From Epiperipatus broadwayi (taxonomy: Eukaryota > Onychophora > Udeonychophora > Euonychophora > Peripatidae): a stretch of DNA of 64,000 bases. The notes beneath the pieces were generated by a model. That model worked only from the letters and a program-made list of their open reading frames with translations, was not told the DNA's origin and did not search any database. This document shows positions 1 to 11,844 of the stretch, one piece after another (position 1 is the first letter of the stretch; every line of letters starts with the position of its first letter). The position numbers and the translations under genes were made by a program. Location: NCBI GenBank assembly GCA_028023455.1, contig JAQFVV010000050.1, positions 3,288,626 through 3,352,625 on the forward strand, in the 5' to 3' direction.

Positions 1-484
1 CATATATATATAACACGTATAATCATATACGAAATAAAAAGCTCTGTTTTGGAAAGGATAAAATGTCTATAATTAAAATTCATTACAAACGTATCATCAC
101 CTTAATATAGATTTGCTTTTTAAATAGATATTTTAAATAAATATTTAGTTAGTGTTAAAATACAGCATAAATCTATAAATTTATATTTTAATTCCCCATA
201 TTCTGTAATCCTCCTTAAGCTAATTAAATCAAAGCCTATATAGCTAACTCTATAGATTGGATTCATAAATTCTCTTAATTGGTACTATTAAAAGTACTGT
301 AATATGAACTGATGTGGGTAGTTTCATGAAGGAAACTTGTATTTTAGCACCTTAATTTTTAAATATGATTATCTAGTCAGTGGTGCATATGTGTCCTTAC
401 GAAACGCTATGGCGTATTTTCTTATTGCTGTATTTCTTTAATGATTGCATGTCGTCGTGCTACATCATTACCTTAGTTCGGGCA
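1..484. other. AT-rich sequence, nothing recognised
   Basis: The stretch is unique-looking AT-rich DNA with a short TA run at the very start. I see no open frame, repeat arm or RNA gene in it. Confidence 0.5.
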
Positions 485-762
485 ATTATCTCTTCAGGTG
501 ATGACTGGTACACGCCAACCCATCCTGCATTCGTCTAAATGGAGCATGAAATTCGTCCAGAGTGTAAGACTCCCAGTCACATATAAATTGCTCGATCAGC
601 CGAACTAAAATGGCCTCCAATTCCACAGCAATGAGAATTGGTCCCAGGGAACCATTACACCGGTAAAAATCCCGTGAATAAGGCACATATGAGATGCAAT
701 AAGACTTAAGAGTTATATGTTTTTCTTTACGCACTTGTATCTGAAGTATAACTTCCGTTAGT
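485..762 (-). other. Exon-like island, possible gene or repeat fragment
   Basis: This island is clearly richer in GC than its surroundings and holds a minus-strand open frame of about 90 codons that runs from a TGA near 762 to a TAA at about 486. Only a GTG, not an ATG, is available as an internal start near 734, so a stand-alone small gene is unlikely. The peptide is mixed in composition (for example GPILIAVELEAILVRLIEQF near its centre) and not low complexity. I do not recognise the family. On the minus strand a possible splice donor AAG/GTAATG lies just past the stop at about 468-473. It could be an exon read in another frame, an old pseudogene or part of a repeat. Confidence 0.25.
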
Positions 763-1610
763 CAGTTCAACCCGCCAATTTTGTTAATTCAGCATTGATC
801 TGAAAGGGAATCCAATCTAAATAGTATTTTACTGTGTAGAGAATATATTAAAGTATTCGTGCTGGTTAAATTATATTAAATTATGTTCTTTCAAAATCTA
901 ATTATCACTTCCGCTAATATGGCAAATCTAGATCCTTTATAGCATAAATCTGGCATAGATAACCATGAGCAAAGTCAAATCGTTCTGAATTAAAATCCAT
1001 ATTATGCTCATGTAAATTTTGCTGTATTATGATTTTATCACCTGCGAGTGATATATATATATGTATAGCTAAATAAATAATTGTAATTTACATACTATCA
1101 CCTTATGTGTGAACCCTTTGAATTGTAAAGTCCCTGAATCACCTGGTGTGAGATCAAACCTTTACTTACACTATTGTTATTTTAAATTATTGTTTACATT
1201 GAATATTATTAAATTGATTATAAATTTATTTTAGTTTCTTGTCTTAGTCTTGCTCACCGACTCACTTTTATTTAATATTTAATGGTTAATTTTATAACTT
1301 ATTGAAATTTTACACATAATTAATAATGATAAGTGTGCCACATGATACCTGTATAGATATGCTATACAAAATCCCCATTGTTACCCATCTTATGTGCTAC
1401 TGATGAGCTACTGCCCGGCACGTGAAGAATTGAAATGTTGCTGTGATCTCAACTGTGTCATTTGTAAGGTTGTAACTCTATGAGCAATGGTAGAGGAACT
1501 AGGGTTAGGCCAGAGCTGTGGCTTCCACCACCATAAACCTGGCCAGCCTTAGGATGATCTATCCGAGTTATAGGTTTTGTTGTGCAAATGCACATATTTG
1601 ACCCTTACAA
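763..1610. other. Intergenic; GC-richer patch at about 1370-1600 of unknown nature
   Basis: Most of this interval is featureless AT-rich DNA. From about 1370 to 1600 the sequence is more complex and resembles repeat-derived DNA bordering the foldback element that follows. It contains CTGATGA at 1400-1406, but no hammerhead can be built around it. Confidence 0.35.
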
Positions 1611-1805
1611 TATATGTCAGGAACCCCCCCAAACCCCTGACCATGGTTTCATGCTTTGGCACTCCTTGGGGGGAGGTCCTGACAGAGATATTTTAAATGC
1701 TTTCTCTAGGTAAGCATTTATCACAAAGCTTGTTGAGGAATTGGCAATCCTCATTGTTTATAACTTACAAGCTTAAGAGATAGGGTCATGTGATCTATGA
1801 ATTGA
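1611..1805. mobile_element. Foldback family A, partial copy (arm plus outer flank)
   Basis: The segment from 1681 (GACAGAGATATTTTAAATGC) through GTTGAGGAATTGGCAATCCT near 1750 is repeated almost unchanged at 2101-2170 and again at 29000-29050. The flank around 1765-1800 (TAAGAGATAGGGTCATGTGA) is the reverse complement of 28650-28680, outside the intact copy at 28.7 kb. The stretch 1626-1665 (CCATGGTTTCATGCTTTGGC) is the inverse of 2045-2080. So this is one end of a foldback element with its outer flank retained. No transposase is visible. Confidence 0.65.
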
Positions 1806-1909
1806 TCTATGACTCTTATTTTGCCTATTTATAGTCTCTGCCTTAAGTCTTATGCAATGTTATATTGCTAAGACTACTAATATATGGTATGGCTGAAGAT
1901 ATTTGAGTT

Positions 1910-2178
1910 GGATAGCTGGATTTGAAGACATGTAGGTGTCTGAAAATTTCAGATTTTCCACTTAATAGATAACTTTTAGATAAGTGCTAGCTTTGGGTTG
2001 GTATTTTTAGATCTAGTGTCTGAACCTACCCTGGCATCTCTCTGAGGAGTGCCAAAGCACAAAACCATGGTCAGGGGTTTCGGGGGGGGGGGAGGAGGCT
2101 GACAGAGATATTTTAAATGCTTCCTCTAGCTAAGCATTTATCACAAAGCTTGTTGAGGAATTGGCAATCCTAATTTTT
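1910..2178. mobile_element. Foldback family A, second partial copy
   Basis: The body from 1920 to 2085 is the reverse complement of the interior of the intact copy at 28780-28940, including the shared run around GTGTCTGAAAATTTCAGATT. It ends with the same arm as 1681-1750, containing GTTGAGGAATTGGCAATCCT. Two same-orientation arms within 420 bp, rather than an inverted pair, suggest a rearranged or doubly inserted element. Confidence 0.65.
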
Positions 2179-2865
2179 TATTTTAACTTGTTTTAAATAT
2201 GGTGAAATTATTGTAAATTACAATTGAATATTTATAGCATAAAGATATATTATTTTTAACAATCTCATACTATTAATGAAAAGTCAATTTGTGAATGTAA
2301 ATATTAAATACGCTTAATTTAATATATATATGAAATGTAAATAGAAGTAACTTCCGTTAGCTATATCTAAACACCATTCTTATATCAATAAGAGTAAAAA
2401 ATAAAACGAGCTTCTTAATCTTGATGGTGCTAAACATTTGTTTACTGTCTTGATGAAAATAGAGGGTAAAATGTGTGTATTAACCTGATTTAAATATGAC
2501 ATAATTCATTCTCAAATTATAATTGAATATTTAGAAGATGAATACAATGGATAATTTTAACAATCTCATACCACTTATTTCTGAATGATTTATACATATC
2601 AGGCAAATAAACAAGCTTCTATTTTCAACAATATTGATAAATAAATGCTTAAAGCCATCAAAATTGTAAAGAATAGTTGATCCATTCTATTCTTTGGTTT
2701 CATTGATATATGAGGGTTGTTAATACATAGCTTCAGGTAGGTGTTGTTTGTTCCATATACATTTAGTATACTTTAAACTAGGCTCCTTTAATATATCAGT
2801 GACATAAACAGAGAGTGCAGTCAACGAAATATATAGTAGAATAATTTCACATCACACAAGACTTT
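2179..2865. other. AT-rich intergenic, nothing recognised
   Basis: I see no coding or repeat signal here up to the ATC-rich 3' tail of the LINE copy that follows. Confidence 0.4.
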
Positions 2866-4345
2866 TTATCATCATCATTATAATCATTTTCAATCATTAT
2901 CAGTCCACTGCTGGGTGAAGGTCTCCCCACATTCATTCCATATTTTTTGATATTTAGCCTCTCTTCTCCATATTACTCTCACATCTTCCTTATTTCATCT
3001 AACCATCTCACACATGATCATTTTCTAGGACTTTTACAATCACTTGGAATCCAGTTTGAGAGTTCAACTATTTGTCTATTATCCTCTCTTCTAACTATAT
3101 CACCAGCTCAAACATCAGTCTCTTAATTATTTCAATGATGTTAGTAACACCTGTTTGTTTTCTCACCCATTTATTTCAGTTTCAATCTCTTCTTGTTACT
3201 CCAACATACATCTCTTCACATTTTGTTGCATTGTCTGATGTTTCTATATTGCTCTTTTTTTATGTGTTCAAATCTCAAATCCTAAAAAAACTGGTAACGC
3301 ATATTTATTAAAAAAAAACTCTTTATCAAATACATAGGCATATATTTTTTTTAATATTAAGTTATTTCTACCAAAAGCACTCCATCCAAGTTTAATTCTA
3401 TGATAATTTTATTTATTATGGTCCTGGCAGTAAAAATAATCTGACCAAGATATTTTGTAGTTGTTAATTTCTTCTAATCCATTATTCTCAATCTTTATTT
3501 TCTTTTTTTGAACAAATTCATTGAACATTATGGCAATCTTTTTTAACATTTACCTTTAATCTTACAGTCTTAATTTCATGTGATAACTCTTAAAACATTT
3601 CCAATGCTTTAATCACTGAAGAAATGTTTATAGAATCAAATGCATTTCATAATCTACAAATCCAAAGCATAATGGCAACTCATATTTATTTGTCCTTTCT
3701 ATAACTTTTTGCAATATCTGGATATGATCTACTGTATTAAAACCACTTTTAAATCTGTTGTTCTTTTGATTGGTGGAAATCTAATGCTCTCTGTAGACGA
3801 GTTGTAATTATCTTGGTAAAAATTTTATTTAAAACTGATAAAAGGTTGATGGGTCTGTAATTTATAATATCTTCTTTATCACCTTTTTTAAATATTAATA
3901 TTAATACTGCATTCTTCCAATAATCTGGTACATCTTTATCATTTAGATGTTTGGTATATAACTCTGCTAATTTTTTTTCTATTTCTTCACCTGCTTCTTT
4001 TAATATATCAATTATAATTCCATCATTACCTGGAGCCTTTCCTTTCTTCATACTTTTAATTGCATGTCTCACTTCTTCATTTAAAATTCTGGCCAATTCG
4101 AAAGATGTAATAGATATAGGAGATACTTGTTCTATATTACTATATAATTCTTGATAAAGGTCTTCTACCCATTTCAGGATGTCATCTCTCTTTTTAGTAA
4201 TAATGCCATCTTTTTTTCTTGTTGCAGATATAAATTTCCTACTAATAACGAAATGTTGTTTTAAACTCTTGAGACTCTGACAATTGAGTTTGTGAACTTG
4301 CCTCCATGCCCTTAAGTTGGTAATACTGTACAAACAGCTTAGCAA
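2866..4345 (-). pseudogene. RTE-like LINE, 3' part with reverse transcriptase relic
   Basis: The longest open piece (3749-4345, 198 codons) is the start of a non-LTR reverse transcriptase. It contains AIKSMKKGKAPGNDGIIIDI, then DVPDYWKNAVLILIFKKGDK and INYRPINLLSVLNKIFTKII, the finger and palm motifs of the endonuclease-reverse transcriptase family. From 3748 down to about 2870 the frame is broken, but remnants read in order: a DYE-like block near 3650, EEINNY near 3460, and the family's C-terminal RWLDEIRK signature near 2990. The element ends in ATC repeats at about 2868-2885. The endonuclease half is missing, so this is a 5'-truncated dead copy. The RTE assignment is tentative and rests on the C-terminal signature and 3' repeat tail. 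Confidence 0.8.
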
Positions 4346-5385
4346 ACTTTTGTAATCTTGGTATATCAGTGTCTCATAACTGTGTTTGAGTGGAATTTAT
4401 TAATGTTGTTAAATGGTTTATGTGATGTCACAAGAATGTTGGAACCTGAATTAGATAAATGAACAAATTTTTTGATAAAATTAATAATGTTTGAAATTAA
4501 ATCAGAGACATGTTAGTTCACAAACAAAGAGTAACATCTTGGAGAAAATGGCAGTGGCCAAATTGATTAAATATCTTTCTTAAGAGAAAAAAGTGTCTCT
4601 CATGCAGAAAAGATGGCTAATAATGAGTAAACTGATGAAAAATGTGTTAAGTTGGAAGTAAAAATCATCACATGACTGTGAAAAGTGTAGCCAGACCGGG
4701 TAAATACCAATAAAGAAAAGAAAAATGTTATCTGGAAATTTTGACAAGAGAAAGATTTGTGCAAAAATAGTCTCGAAGAAGCTCAAAATAAGTGTGGGAT
4801 TTTAAGCCCATAGACATAAATGGTTTGACTATCATCTTTACTCACCTAATCTGAGTTCCAATGACTTTTTTCTTTATTTGACGATAAAAAAAAATATTGA
4901 AAGATATTTTGCTGAATTCAGAATATCAAAAACAGCTCTGATGGATATTTAAAAATAGTTCCAATATTGCTTTGAAAGGTGGACTGGACACAGACATTCA
5001 TGTGTAGCTTTCCAAGAGAATATTGATCATAGTAATATTCATAAATAAAGTGTGTAGCACTTTTCAGACAAGTTAATAAACTTAATTGGCATGCATCATA
5101 TATACTTACACAAGCAATTTTAAAGAGATTAGAATAATCTGAGTAAGAAAGTCAGTACCATTGATATTTTTACAGTTCTTACACATAGATGTGAGATTTG
5201 TACACAAGTATAAAACAATATAGAGTTGTCATTACATATAACACAGCATGGAGAAATGTGTGTTGGGAATAACTGTAAAAAATATAGAGTTCTTAGATCA
5301 TACAACACAATATGGAGAAATGTGTGCTAAGAATAATGAGAAGAAGTCATTAGTAATATATGGCTAAGAAAATAAGCAAGTATCA
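4346..5385. other. AT-rich intergenic
   Basis: There is no convincing coding content. Part of 4346-4800 could be further decayed LINE sequence upstream of the reverse transcriptase, but I cannot align it. At 5220-5340 a phrase around ACACA.CATGGAGAAATGTGTG occurs twice, about 75-80 bp apart, as a local imperfect duplication. Confidence 0.35.
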
Positions 5386-5600
5386 ATAATATCACTGAAA
5401 AATTAAGAGATCCAACAAAATTGGGCTGGATATATTGTTAAAAAATTAATATTAGATAAACAATTGAATTTTTATCCAAGATCTCAAGATAAAGAGCTAG
5501 AAGAAAACCGCATGTAAGATGGATGGATGAAATGTAAAATTTGATGTAATGATGTGATAAAAAAGGCTATGGTTCAGACAAAGTAGACTATACTTGATGT
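5386..5600 (+). pseudogene. RTE-like LINE 3' scrap
   Basis: The plus strand reads, with gaps, as the C-terminus of the same LINE family: RARRKPHVRWMDEM around 5497-5540, preceded by remnants of the K-x-x-W-x-G-H block near 5415-5440. It is short, frameshifted and lacks the final QQW box. The orientation is opposite to the copy at 2.9-4.3 kb. Confidence 0.6.
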
Positions 5601-6326
5601 TATAACAACTGAACATATTTGTTTACATATTATTTAATAAATTCATGAAATATTTGTTTTTATACATGCATGATATTTACATTTACCTTTTATTTGAATA
5701 TATTTGTTTTTATCAGAAAAGTATAAGCTAAATATTTAAGATGACAAGCAGGAAATGGCTACTATTTATAATTTTGTTGTTGTTTTTGTCACTTTTTTTA
5801 TTTGGAAAATTGACTTTTAATGTTTCAAAGAATGATTTTGTTACTTAAACTTATATATAAATTTAAGCATACAGGTTTCATCTATAGTGTTTTTTACTAA
5901 ATCCTTTTTATATCCTGAAGGCTATCATTAAATATTTCATTTTCAATACTTATTTCTATATATATTATTCTGTTTTATCTTCAAAGTTAAGATTTTGCTT
6001 TTAAGATTTCTCTTATTTTGTAAAATTATGCATTAACAAAATTTGACAAAAATATAAAAATTTGATGAACAAAAAAAATGTCTTTTGTTAAAAAATATAG
6101 CTGAAGAGAAAACAAAACAGTAAACAATAGTTTTTAATGTATTATAACTCTTTGAAGATTAATAAATAAGAAGTATATGTCAAACAAAGCAATCTAAGAG
6201 TCTACTAGTTTTCATTTGACATCCATGGTAACTTCAGAAATCCATTTTATAATTATACTCAAGAATCATCTATTGTAAGTCATATTAGAAATTAATGAAT
6301 TCTAATAGTGTCATATACGTATACAG
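5601..6326. other. AT-rich intergenic, nothing recognised
   Basis: The interval shows no open frames, repeats or RNA-like structure that I can support. Confidence 0.4.
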
Positions 6327-6448
6327 TTTGGCTAGATTTTTTTTCCATATGTTAAATGTGTTGACCAGGAAGTGAACCTGGGCCAGCTGCTTGGAATGCA
6401 GCTATGCTAATGACTAAGCCATCGATGCTTGACAATTTGGCTAGATTT
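6327..6448 (-). mobile_element. tRNA-derived SINE (Gly type) with 13-bp target duplication
   Basis: The element body is 6340-6435 on the minus strand. It starts GTCAAGC, carries a decayed tRNA-Gly-like sequence (acceptor ends at 6422-6428 and 6358-6364) and ends ACATATGG followed by an A tail. It is bracketed by a perfect direct repeat TTTGGCTAGATTT at 6327-6339 and 6436-6448, the hallmark of LINE-mediated insertion. The tRNA part is too mutated to act as a tRNA gene. The copy at 27.9 kb is the better preserved relative. Confidence 0.85.
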
Positions 6449-8354
6449 AAAACCTTCGAACATTTAACATTCAAGTCAATGGCTTGTTGAATATTTGTAG
6501 GAAAATTAATGTTTTTTTTTTTTTTCCGATAAAAGTAATACCAGTTTTAAGATTTCAGTGATGCTGGAAGTTGACTCTTCGGTTGATTACCATGCAGCCA
6601 TCTTTCAGTTATGTCTTCTGTAGTGTAAGCTTTACATAAAAGGAATCTATTTTAAATGATTAATAGTAGTAAATTTTAATTTTAAAATGGTTTGCAAGAT
6701 TTGTTAGTTCTAAATAGATGCTGGGATCTATTAGCTAAAAAATATAATTTAGAGACATACATAAAAAAATAGAGAAACTATTCATATTGTACAAAAACAA
6801 AAGTATGTTAGTGTGTTTACACTGCATTGATTTTAATTTACATCATTATATTAAAACAATACATTTGTATAATATCAATAATTATGCGTTTATAATCTGA
6901 TTATAATTTTATTATTTGTTTTTCATAAAATTATTAAATACTTCTTTCTAAATAAGTAGATGCCAATAACATTTAAATTTTATTGAAATATAGTAACTTT
7001 TTATTAAAAAAATAGTCAACTGAACATTTACTAATGACAGACCGAAACCATATTGAAAACATTTTCTATCAGTATGATTCATATAATTTATTGTTTTTTT
7101 CTTTGTAATTACAAGTTTATTTTGATATTTTAACCAAAATATTTTTCAAAATTGTACATCTTTCTACTGAGATTTTTTTACTAATTTCTTTTTAGATTTG
7201 TTAAATTGTGTATAGTTATTCTGTACTTAGTCTAAAGATGTCAGAATACTCAAAATATGGGTATTTCAAAAAGACATGAAACATAAATCTGATTTTGTTT
7301 ATTCTTTTTTCATTGTTTTAAATGATTAAAAACTTGATTTTTTGTAAAGTTTATTAAGATACATGATTAATTTTGCCAATAATTGTGTAATAATGATTAA
7401 AAATCAATAATGTACATTATTATATGTTTATTTTATATGTGGGTATTTTATTTTTAAAACAGAAGATCAAAGCAAATTACAGAGTTTTGATAAAAATGCC
7501 TTTTCAAACTGATTGCTAACACATTGTCATTGCCCATCTGTAAGAATATATTGCAAATTTGTAAAAATAAAAAAAAATCTTTTAAAGCATAATTTGATAT
7601 ATTTATCAGATATTGACATGCATTAAATTGCATTTTAAATACAAATATCAATAAAAAAAGTTTTGTTGATTATATGAAATGAATCTCCTTCCACTGTTAA
7701 ATAACAAAACAGTTTTTTGTTTTCATTACAATTTATTTGTTCAATATTTGCACAGTTCAAATATAATTTTTTTTTGGAATTTATTTTATTTCTAAATATA
7801 AATATCCATCAAATGAAATCCAATTTATTATATTCTGATAGAGAATAATAAATTAATACCAGAATTAAAGTAGAAAGCATACAGCTAGAGAATACAAGTT
7901 AATATGTCAAAAATCAAGCTAACTGAAAGGTTTAAGAAGATTTAGTTATCTGAATTTATGTTTCTTCAAAATATATTTTAAATGTACAGTTTTTAAAATG
8001 TTAATTTTTTATTCATTAAATTATTTTCGGTCTAAAAGCTAAAATAAAACCTTTTGTTTTGACAAATTACTTCTTCTGTTTTAGATCATTGGCCTTTTTT
8101 TTTAACTTGGAAATTTAATATTTGGTTTTTCAAAAAATAGAAAGATGACATAGAAAAAAAACATTTATTTGTTAAAGTAAATAAAACTAAATAAGCCTGA
8201 AAGTAGGATCAAAACATGATAGATTGTTGTTCAAAGACTGTGGCCAAAAGCTTTACATCATCGTTTATTCAGTGATATATAGATGGATTTAAGAGTACAA
8301 CAGATTGTTAGCTTTTATGTTATGCAAGAAACTTGATTGATTGTTGCTAGTGAT
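6449..8354. other. Long AT-rich gene desert
   Basis: About 1.9 kb of AT-rich sequence with frequent A and T runs. The few short open frames are AT-biased and look like chance. I see no repeat boundary. Confidence 0.45.
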
Positions 8355-8960
8355 AAAAGATTTATTATTTTCAACCATTTCCAGTTCACTGCCGGATGAA
8401 GTTTTCTCCACTTTAATTCATCTTCTCTGATCTCGAGCTTCTCCTCTCCACCTCACCTCAGCATACTTCCTTATTTTATCCATCCATCTTCATGTGGTCT
8501 CTTACTTTGTCTTTTATAATCTCTTTGAATCCTGTTTAAGATTTTACTTGTCTACCTATTATTATACTTTCTAGCGATATATCTACCTGATCTTCATTTC
8601 AATTTCTTAATTCTGTCAATGATGTCAGTAACATCTGTTTGTTCAATCTCTTCTTGTTCATCTTTCTATGCTTAGTTGAATGATCTGAATTCTCTGTATT
8701 GGTATTCTATTAAGTGTCCAAGTCTCAGATCCATAAATATGATACCTGGTAAAACACATTTATTTAAAATCTTTTATAAACACATAGACATATTTTCTTT
8801 TAGTATTGTTATTTCTACCAAAAGCACTCTAATCAAGTTTAATTCTATGATCAATTTTATTTATTATGTTTCCAGCTGTAGTATAGTTGTTAAATTTTTC
8901 TAATTCTTCATTATCAATCTTTTATTTTCTTCTTTTGAAAAAATCCATTAACTTCCAAAC
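8355..8960 (-). pseudogene. RTE-like LINE 3' scrap
   Basis: The plus-strand text parallels 2880-3530 of the first LINE copy base for base in many places: the CAGTTCACTGC.GGATGAAG motif near 8385, CATCCATCTTCATGTG near 8480, and CCAAAAGCACTC..ATCAAGTTTAATTCTATGAT near 8818-8850. It therefore holds the reverse transcriptase C-terminal region and 3' end on the minus strand. It is noncoding now. Confidence 0.75.
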
Positions 8961-9305
8961 ATTAAGTGATTATAAATAGCCATTATTATGACAAAGCTTT
9001 TATCACTACTGTCAAATAAAAATAGGAAAGTCCAACTAGCCATCTTTATTTTTACTTGTTTGAGCCTTCATTAAAAATAACTAAATCTATGTCATGACCA
9101 ATAACTGAACCCACCAATGCTGAAATCATGCACTTGAAAATAAATGGTGTCAAATGCAAAATAAAAGAGGCATATTTCATTGCAAATGACCTGAAGGCCA
9201 TCAATAGACCAGATTCATGCTTCTCGATTTCCAAGAAATGGACTGGTTGATTAATTTACTTATATTTGCATACACTAATGATAATACAAAATTGAGAATG
9301 ACATA

Positions 9306-9348
9306 GGCTATGAATATGGAAACAAAATATGGCTGAAAGTGCTAAGCC
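9306..9348 (+). ncRNA. Solo Penelope-type hammerhead-like motif, decayed
   Basis: The order of parts matches the motif found 3' of Penelope-like frames at 25.5 and 45.7 kb: stem I GGCT (9306-9309), core ATGAATATGG (9310-9319), GAAA (9335-9338), GTGC (9339-9342), a UA dinucleotide, and stem I return AGCC (9345-9348). Stem II (9320-9334) has no good pairing, so activity is doubtful. No GIY-YIG remnant is visible next to it. It is likely a remnant terminal piece of a Penelope-like element. Confidence 0.35.
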
Positions 9349-10345
9349 AGAATAAAACATAATTAAAATATAGCTTCAGTAGTGTGCGTTGAAAGCACAT
9401 ATAATAATTATGAAGGCCTTATTGTGGGTTAACAGCTTGAAAAAAACTCTTGATTAAGAAGCTTGCTCTGATTTAAATATCTTTCTGGTCCCAATGATCT
9501 TGACCTTTATGAAGCAAGCAGTTGTATTAGCCTTTAGATTATGAGTTAGGAATGGTTAAAAATAAATAACATATAAACATAAATTTTTATTCATGTTCTA
9601 TTATAAATATCATGCTAGCTGAAAGTTGGTAAATATTTTAAACACTGCTATAATGTTATTCTTCTTCTGATATAATTTTAAGCAATATAACAAAATATGT
9701 AACACATATTTGTTTTTTTAGAGATTTACAAGCGTAATAAAATTTTTACTTATAACCTGACTATATATTTTATAAAATTGTAATAAATCATACCTATATA
9801 GTTCCTATGTATATTTGAGGATGCTGCAGTGGCAGAATTTATATGCATGAATATGATATAGACAGTAATAAAGCTGAATATATTTTTAAAAAAACTACCT
9901 GTTCTGTGGATGTTTTCATTAATAGTCGTGTATTACATTTCCTCAGAAAAGATTGAAATTATTATAGTTGAATTCCGTAAGATTTACAAAGCATCCTTGG
10001 TCTCACACTTCTAATTTCACTGTCCAAGTTTGCTACCTGCTCTTGGACCATTTCCAGAAGAGTAACATGTATAACTATTTATGTGACTGACTGGTTGATT
10101 TATGGATTGCATCGGTCTGGTCTATTCCCCAATCTTTCTGAAATTTTTGCTTTGATTCACTTCTTTCTCCAGGATTTGAGTTGTAGATTATTGTAATAAG
10201 TTTGAACATGTTTATTAATAATTTTAATTAGTCAATTATTAGACTAGAGATTATCCAATAATTTTACATTTATCTATTAAACTATAATAATTGCTATCTA
10301 TCTATTATATATACTAAACAATGGTAAACATATGGATAATAGTTT
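9349..10345. other. Intergenic, nothing certain
   Basis: AT-rich unique sequence. Around 9405-9460 a phrase TAATTATGAAGGCC followed later by TTGAAAA could be a second very decayed copy of the Penelope ribozyme motif, but pairing is poor. The region 9990-10200 is somewhat less AT-rich without a recognisable frame. Confidence 0.35.
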
Positions 10346-10348
10346 GTG

Positions 10349-10400
10349 GTCTGAGCCACCTGATGAATGCTGGTTCAGCATGGAATGTGCACCATAGATC
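10349..10400 (+). ncRNA. Hammerhead ribozyme relic of the 409-bp repeat family
   Basis: CTGATGA at 10360-10366 is followed by a perfect 6-bp stem II, ATGCTG (10367-10372), GTT loop, CAGCAT (10376-10381). The same element at 36.0 kb has GTGCTG/CAGCAC, so the outer pair changed from G-C to A-U on both sides. The second core strand reads GGAAT instead of GAAAT, and stems I and III are degraded, so this copy is presumably inactive. Flanking similarity to the 36-kb repeat is weak beyond the motif. Confidence 0.55.
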
Positions 10401-11840
10401 TTTTTCTCATATTTTTACTCATAAATTTATGATTACATCTCTCCACAAGTGTGAAAAGTGGACAGAAACCAATCCCTATCTTGTGTGAGTGATGTAGTGA
10501 AAATGACATTACAGATATATTATTCATTATTGAACATGTTTACACTTTCTATTTATAATTATTGACAACTGTTAGTCTAAAGAATTTTTTTTTAAATATT
10601 TTTCTTCAAGAAAATTAGTTTTATGAGCGATAATAAAATTGTATTATTAATATTTTCATCCATTTTGAAATAAATATGTCCAAATATAAAATGGAAAATT
10701 TGAAATACGTCACCAGTATTTTTTTCAATTAAAGAAATGCGTGCTTTAAAAAGGACGTTAAAAAATGTCGTATGTGATTAGAGTTTATAATAATGCATAT
10801 GTTGACCTTTAATTATGTTTAAACTTTACGACTGGACTAATATTAATAATGTCTTTTCTACTTAATAATCATTTATATCATTTAATATATTTATCTTAAA
10901 CGGTAAATCGTAATGTAAAACGGCATGCAATTAGTAGGTTAACTCACAATAAAACAAAAATATTAAATGGACATTTTATATCAGTGTTTACTGTTTTGTT
11001 TTTTTTCAAATAGTAGTACTTAATAATCGGCTCCGCTACTGCTTTATATAGTTTGAACTTATATAATTTATACATTTATGTAGTTGTAAAAAATTTACAA
11101 ATATGTATTAATTAGTTTAAAAAGTTCTTTATAAAGGTATCAAGTATAATTATAATTGTATATGCATATATAATATCAAAATTAATAAATAATAGTTACA
11201 ATAATAACATAAATTAGCCTCAATTATTATATTATAATAATTTTGTGCATTAATATACAAAATATTTTTTACGCAGAGCTAAAATTTCAAAACTATAAGG
11301 ATTTATATTTTTTGAAAAATTTTTGCTCCCGTGAAAAAATTATTTATATTAATTAATGCACAAAATTAATGAAATTATATATAATAAATATATTTATCGG
11401 AATGTTTGGGCATATTGCAGAAAAGCCTAATTTGCATAAATAAATAGTAGAATGTTGTAACATATATATATATCATTAAAGCTCTCTCACCAATTTGAAA
11501 ATACTCGTTTTTAAGACCCTCAAGAGTGTTTTTATTTTATCTATTATTTTTAAGTTGGTATCACTAAAAACGCTATTTATGCCGCTAATCACTATATTTC
11601 GCTGGAATATCTGAAATTTCATTTCGACTGAAATCCACAGATAAACTAGGTTTATTTTTTTTTGGGGGGTGGGGGTGGGGGTGGGTGGAGGGGGCAAGAG
11701 CAAATCTTTTATTAGTTTTTCTAAGAGTAAAAATTAGTTAAAAAAACTAATTTGTGTGCAATCATGGAATATATTGAAGCGATCAATAAACAAATACTTT
11801 GATGCTATTTAAATATATATATATGCACATGGCTTCATCG
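10401..11840. other. AT-rich intergenic with a short G/T-rich run
   Basis: Mostly featureless. At 11658-11697 a GGGGGTGGGGGTGGG run on the plus strand could form a G-quadruplex. The minus-strand open frame over it is only a proline run followed by chance sequence. Long palindromic AT stretches near 11220-11400 do not resolve into a defined element. Confidence 0.4.
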
Positions 11841-11844
11841 CTGG

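Noticed and set aside
1395-1440. CTGATGA at 1400-1406 as a further hammerhead
   Set aside because: The following bases do not form a stem II that ends in GAAA, and no complementary stem I flanks are present.
3072-3311. 79-codon plus-strand frame
   Set aside because: It is the antisense of the decayed LINE C-terminal region, whose RWLDEIRK-type signature reads on the minus strand.
11476-11703. 75-codon frame starting with a proline run
   Set aside because: The prolines come from the G-rich run at 11658-11697, and the remainder is AT-biased without motif.
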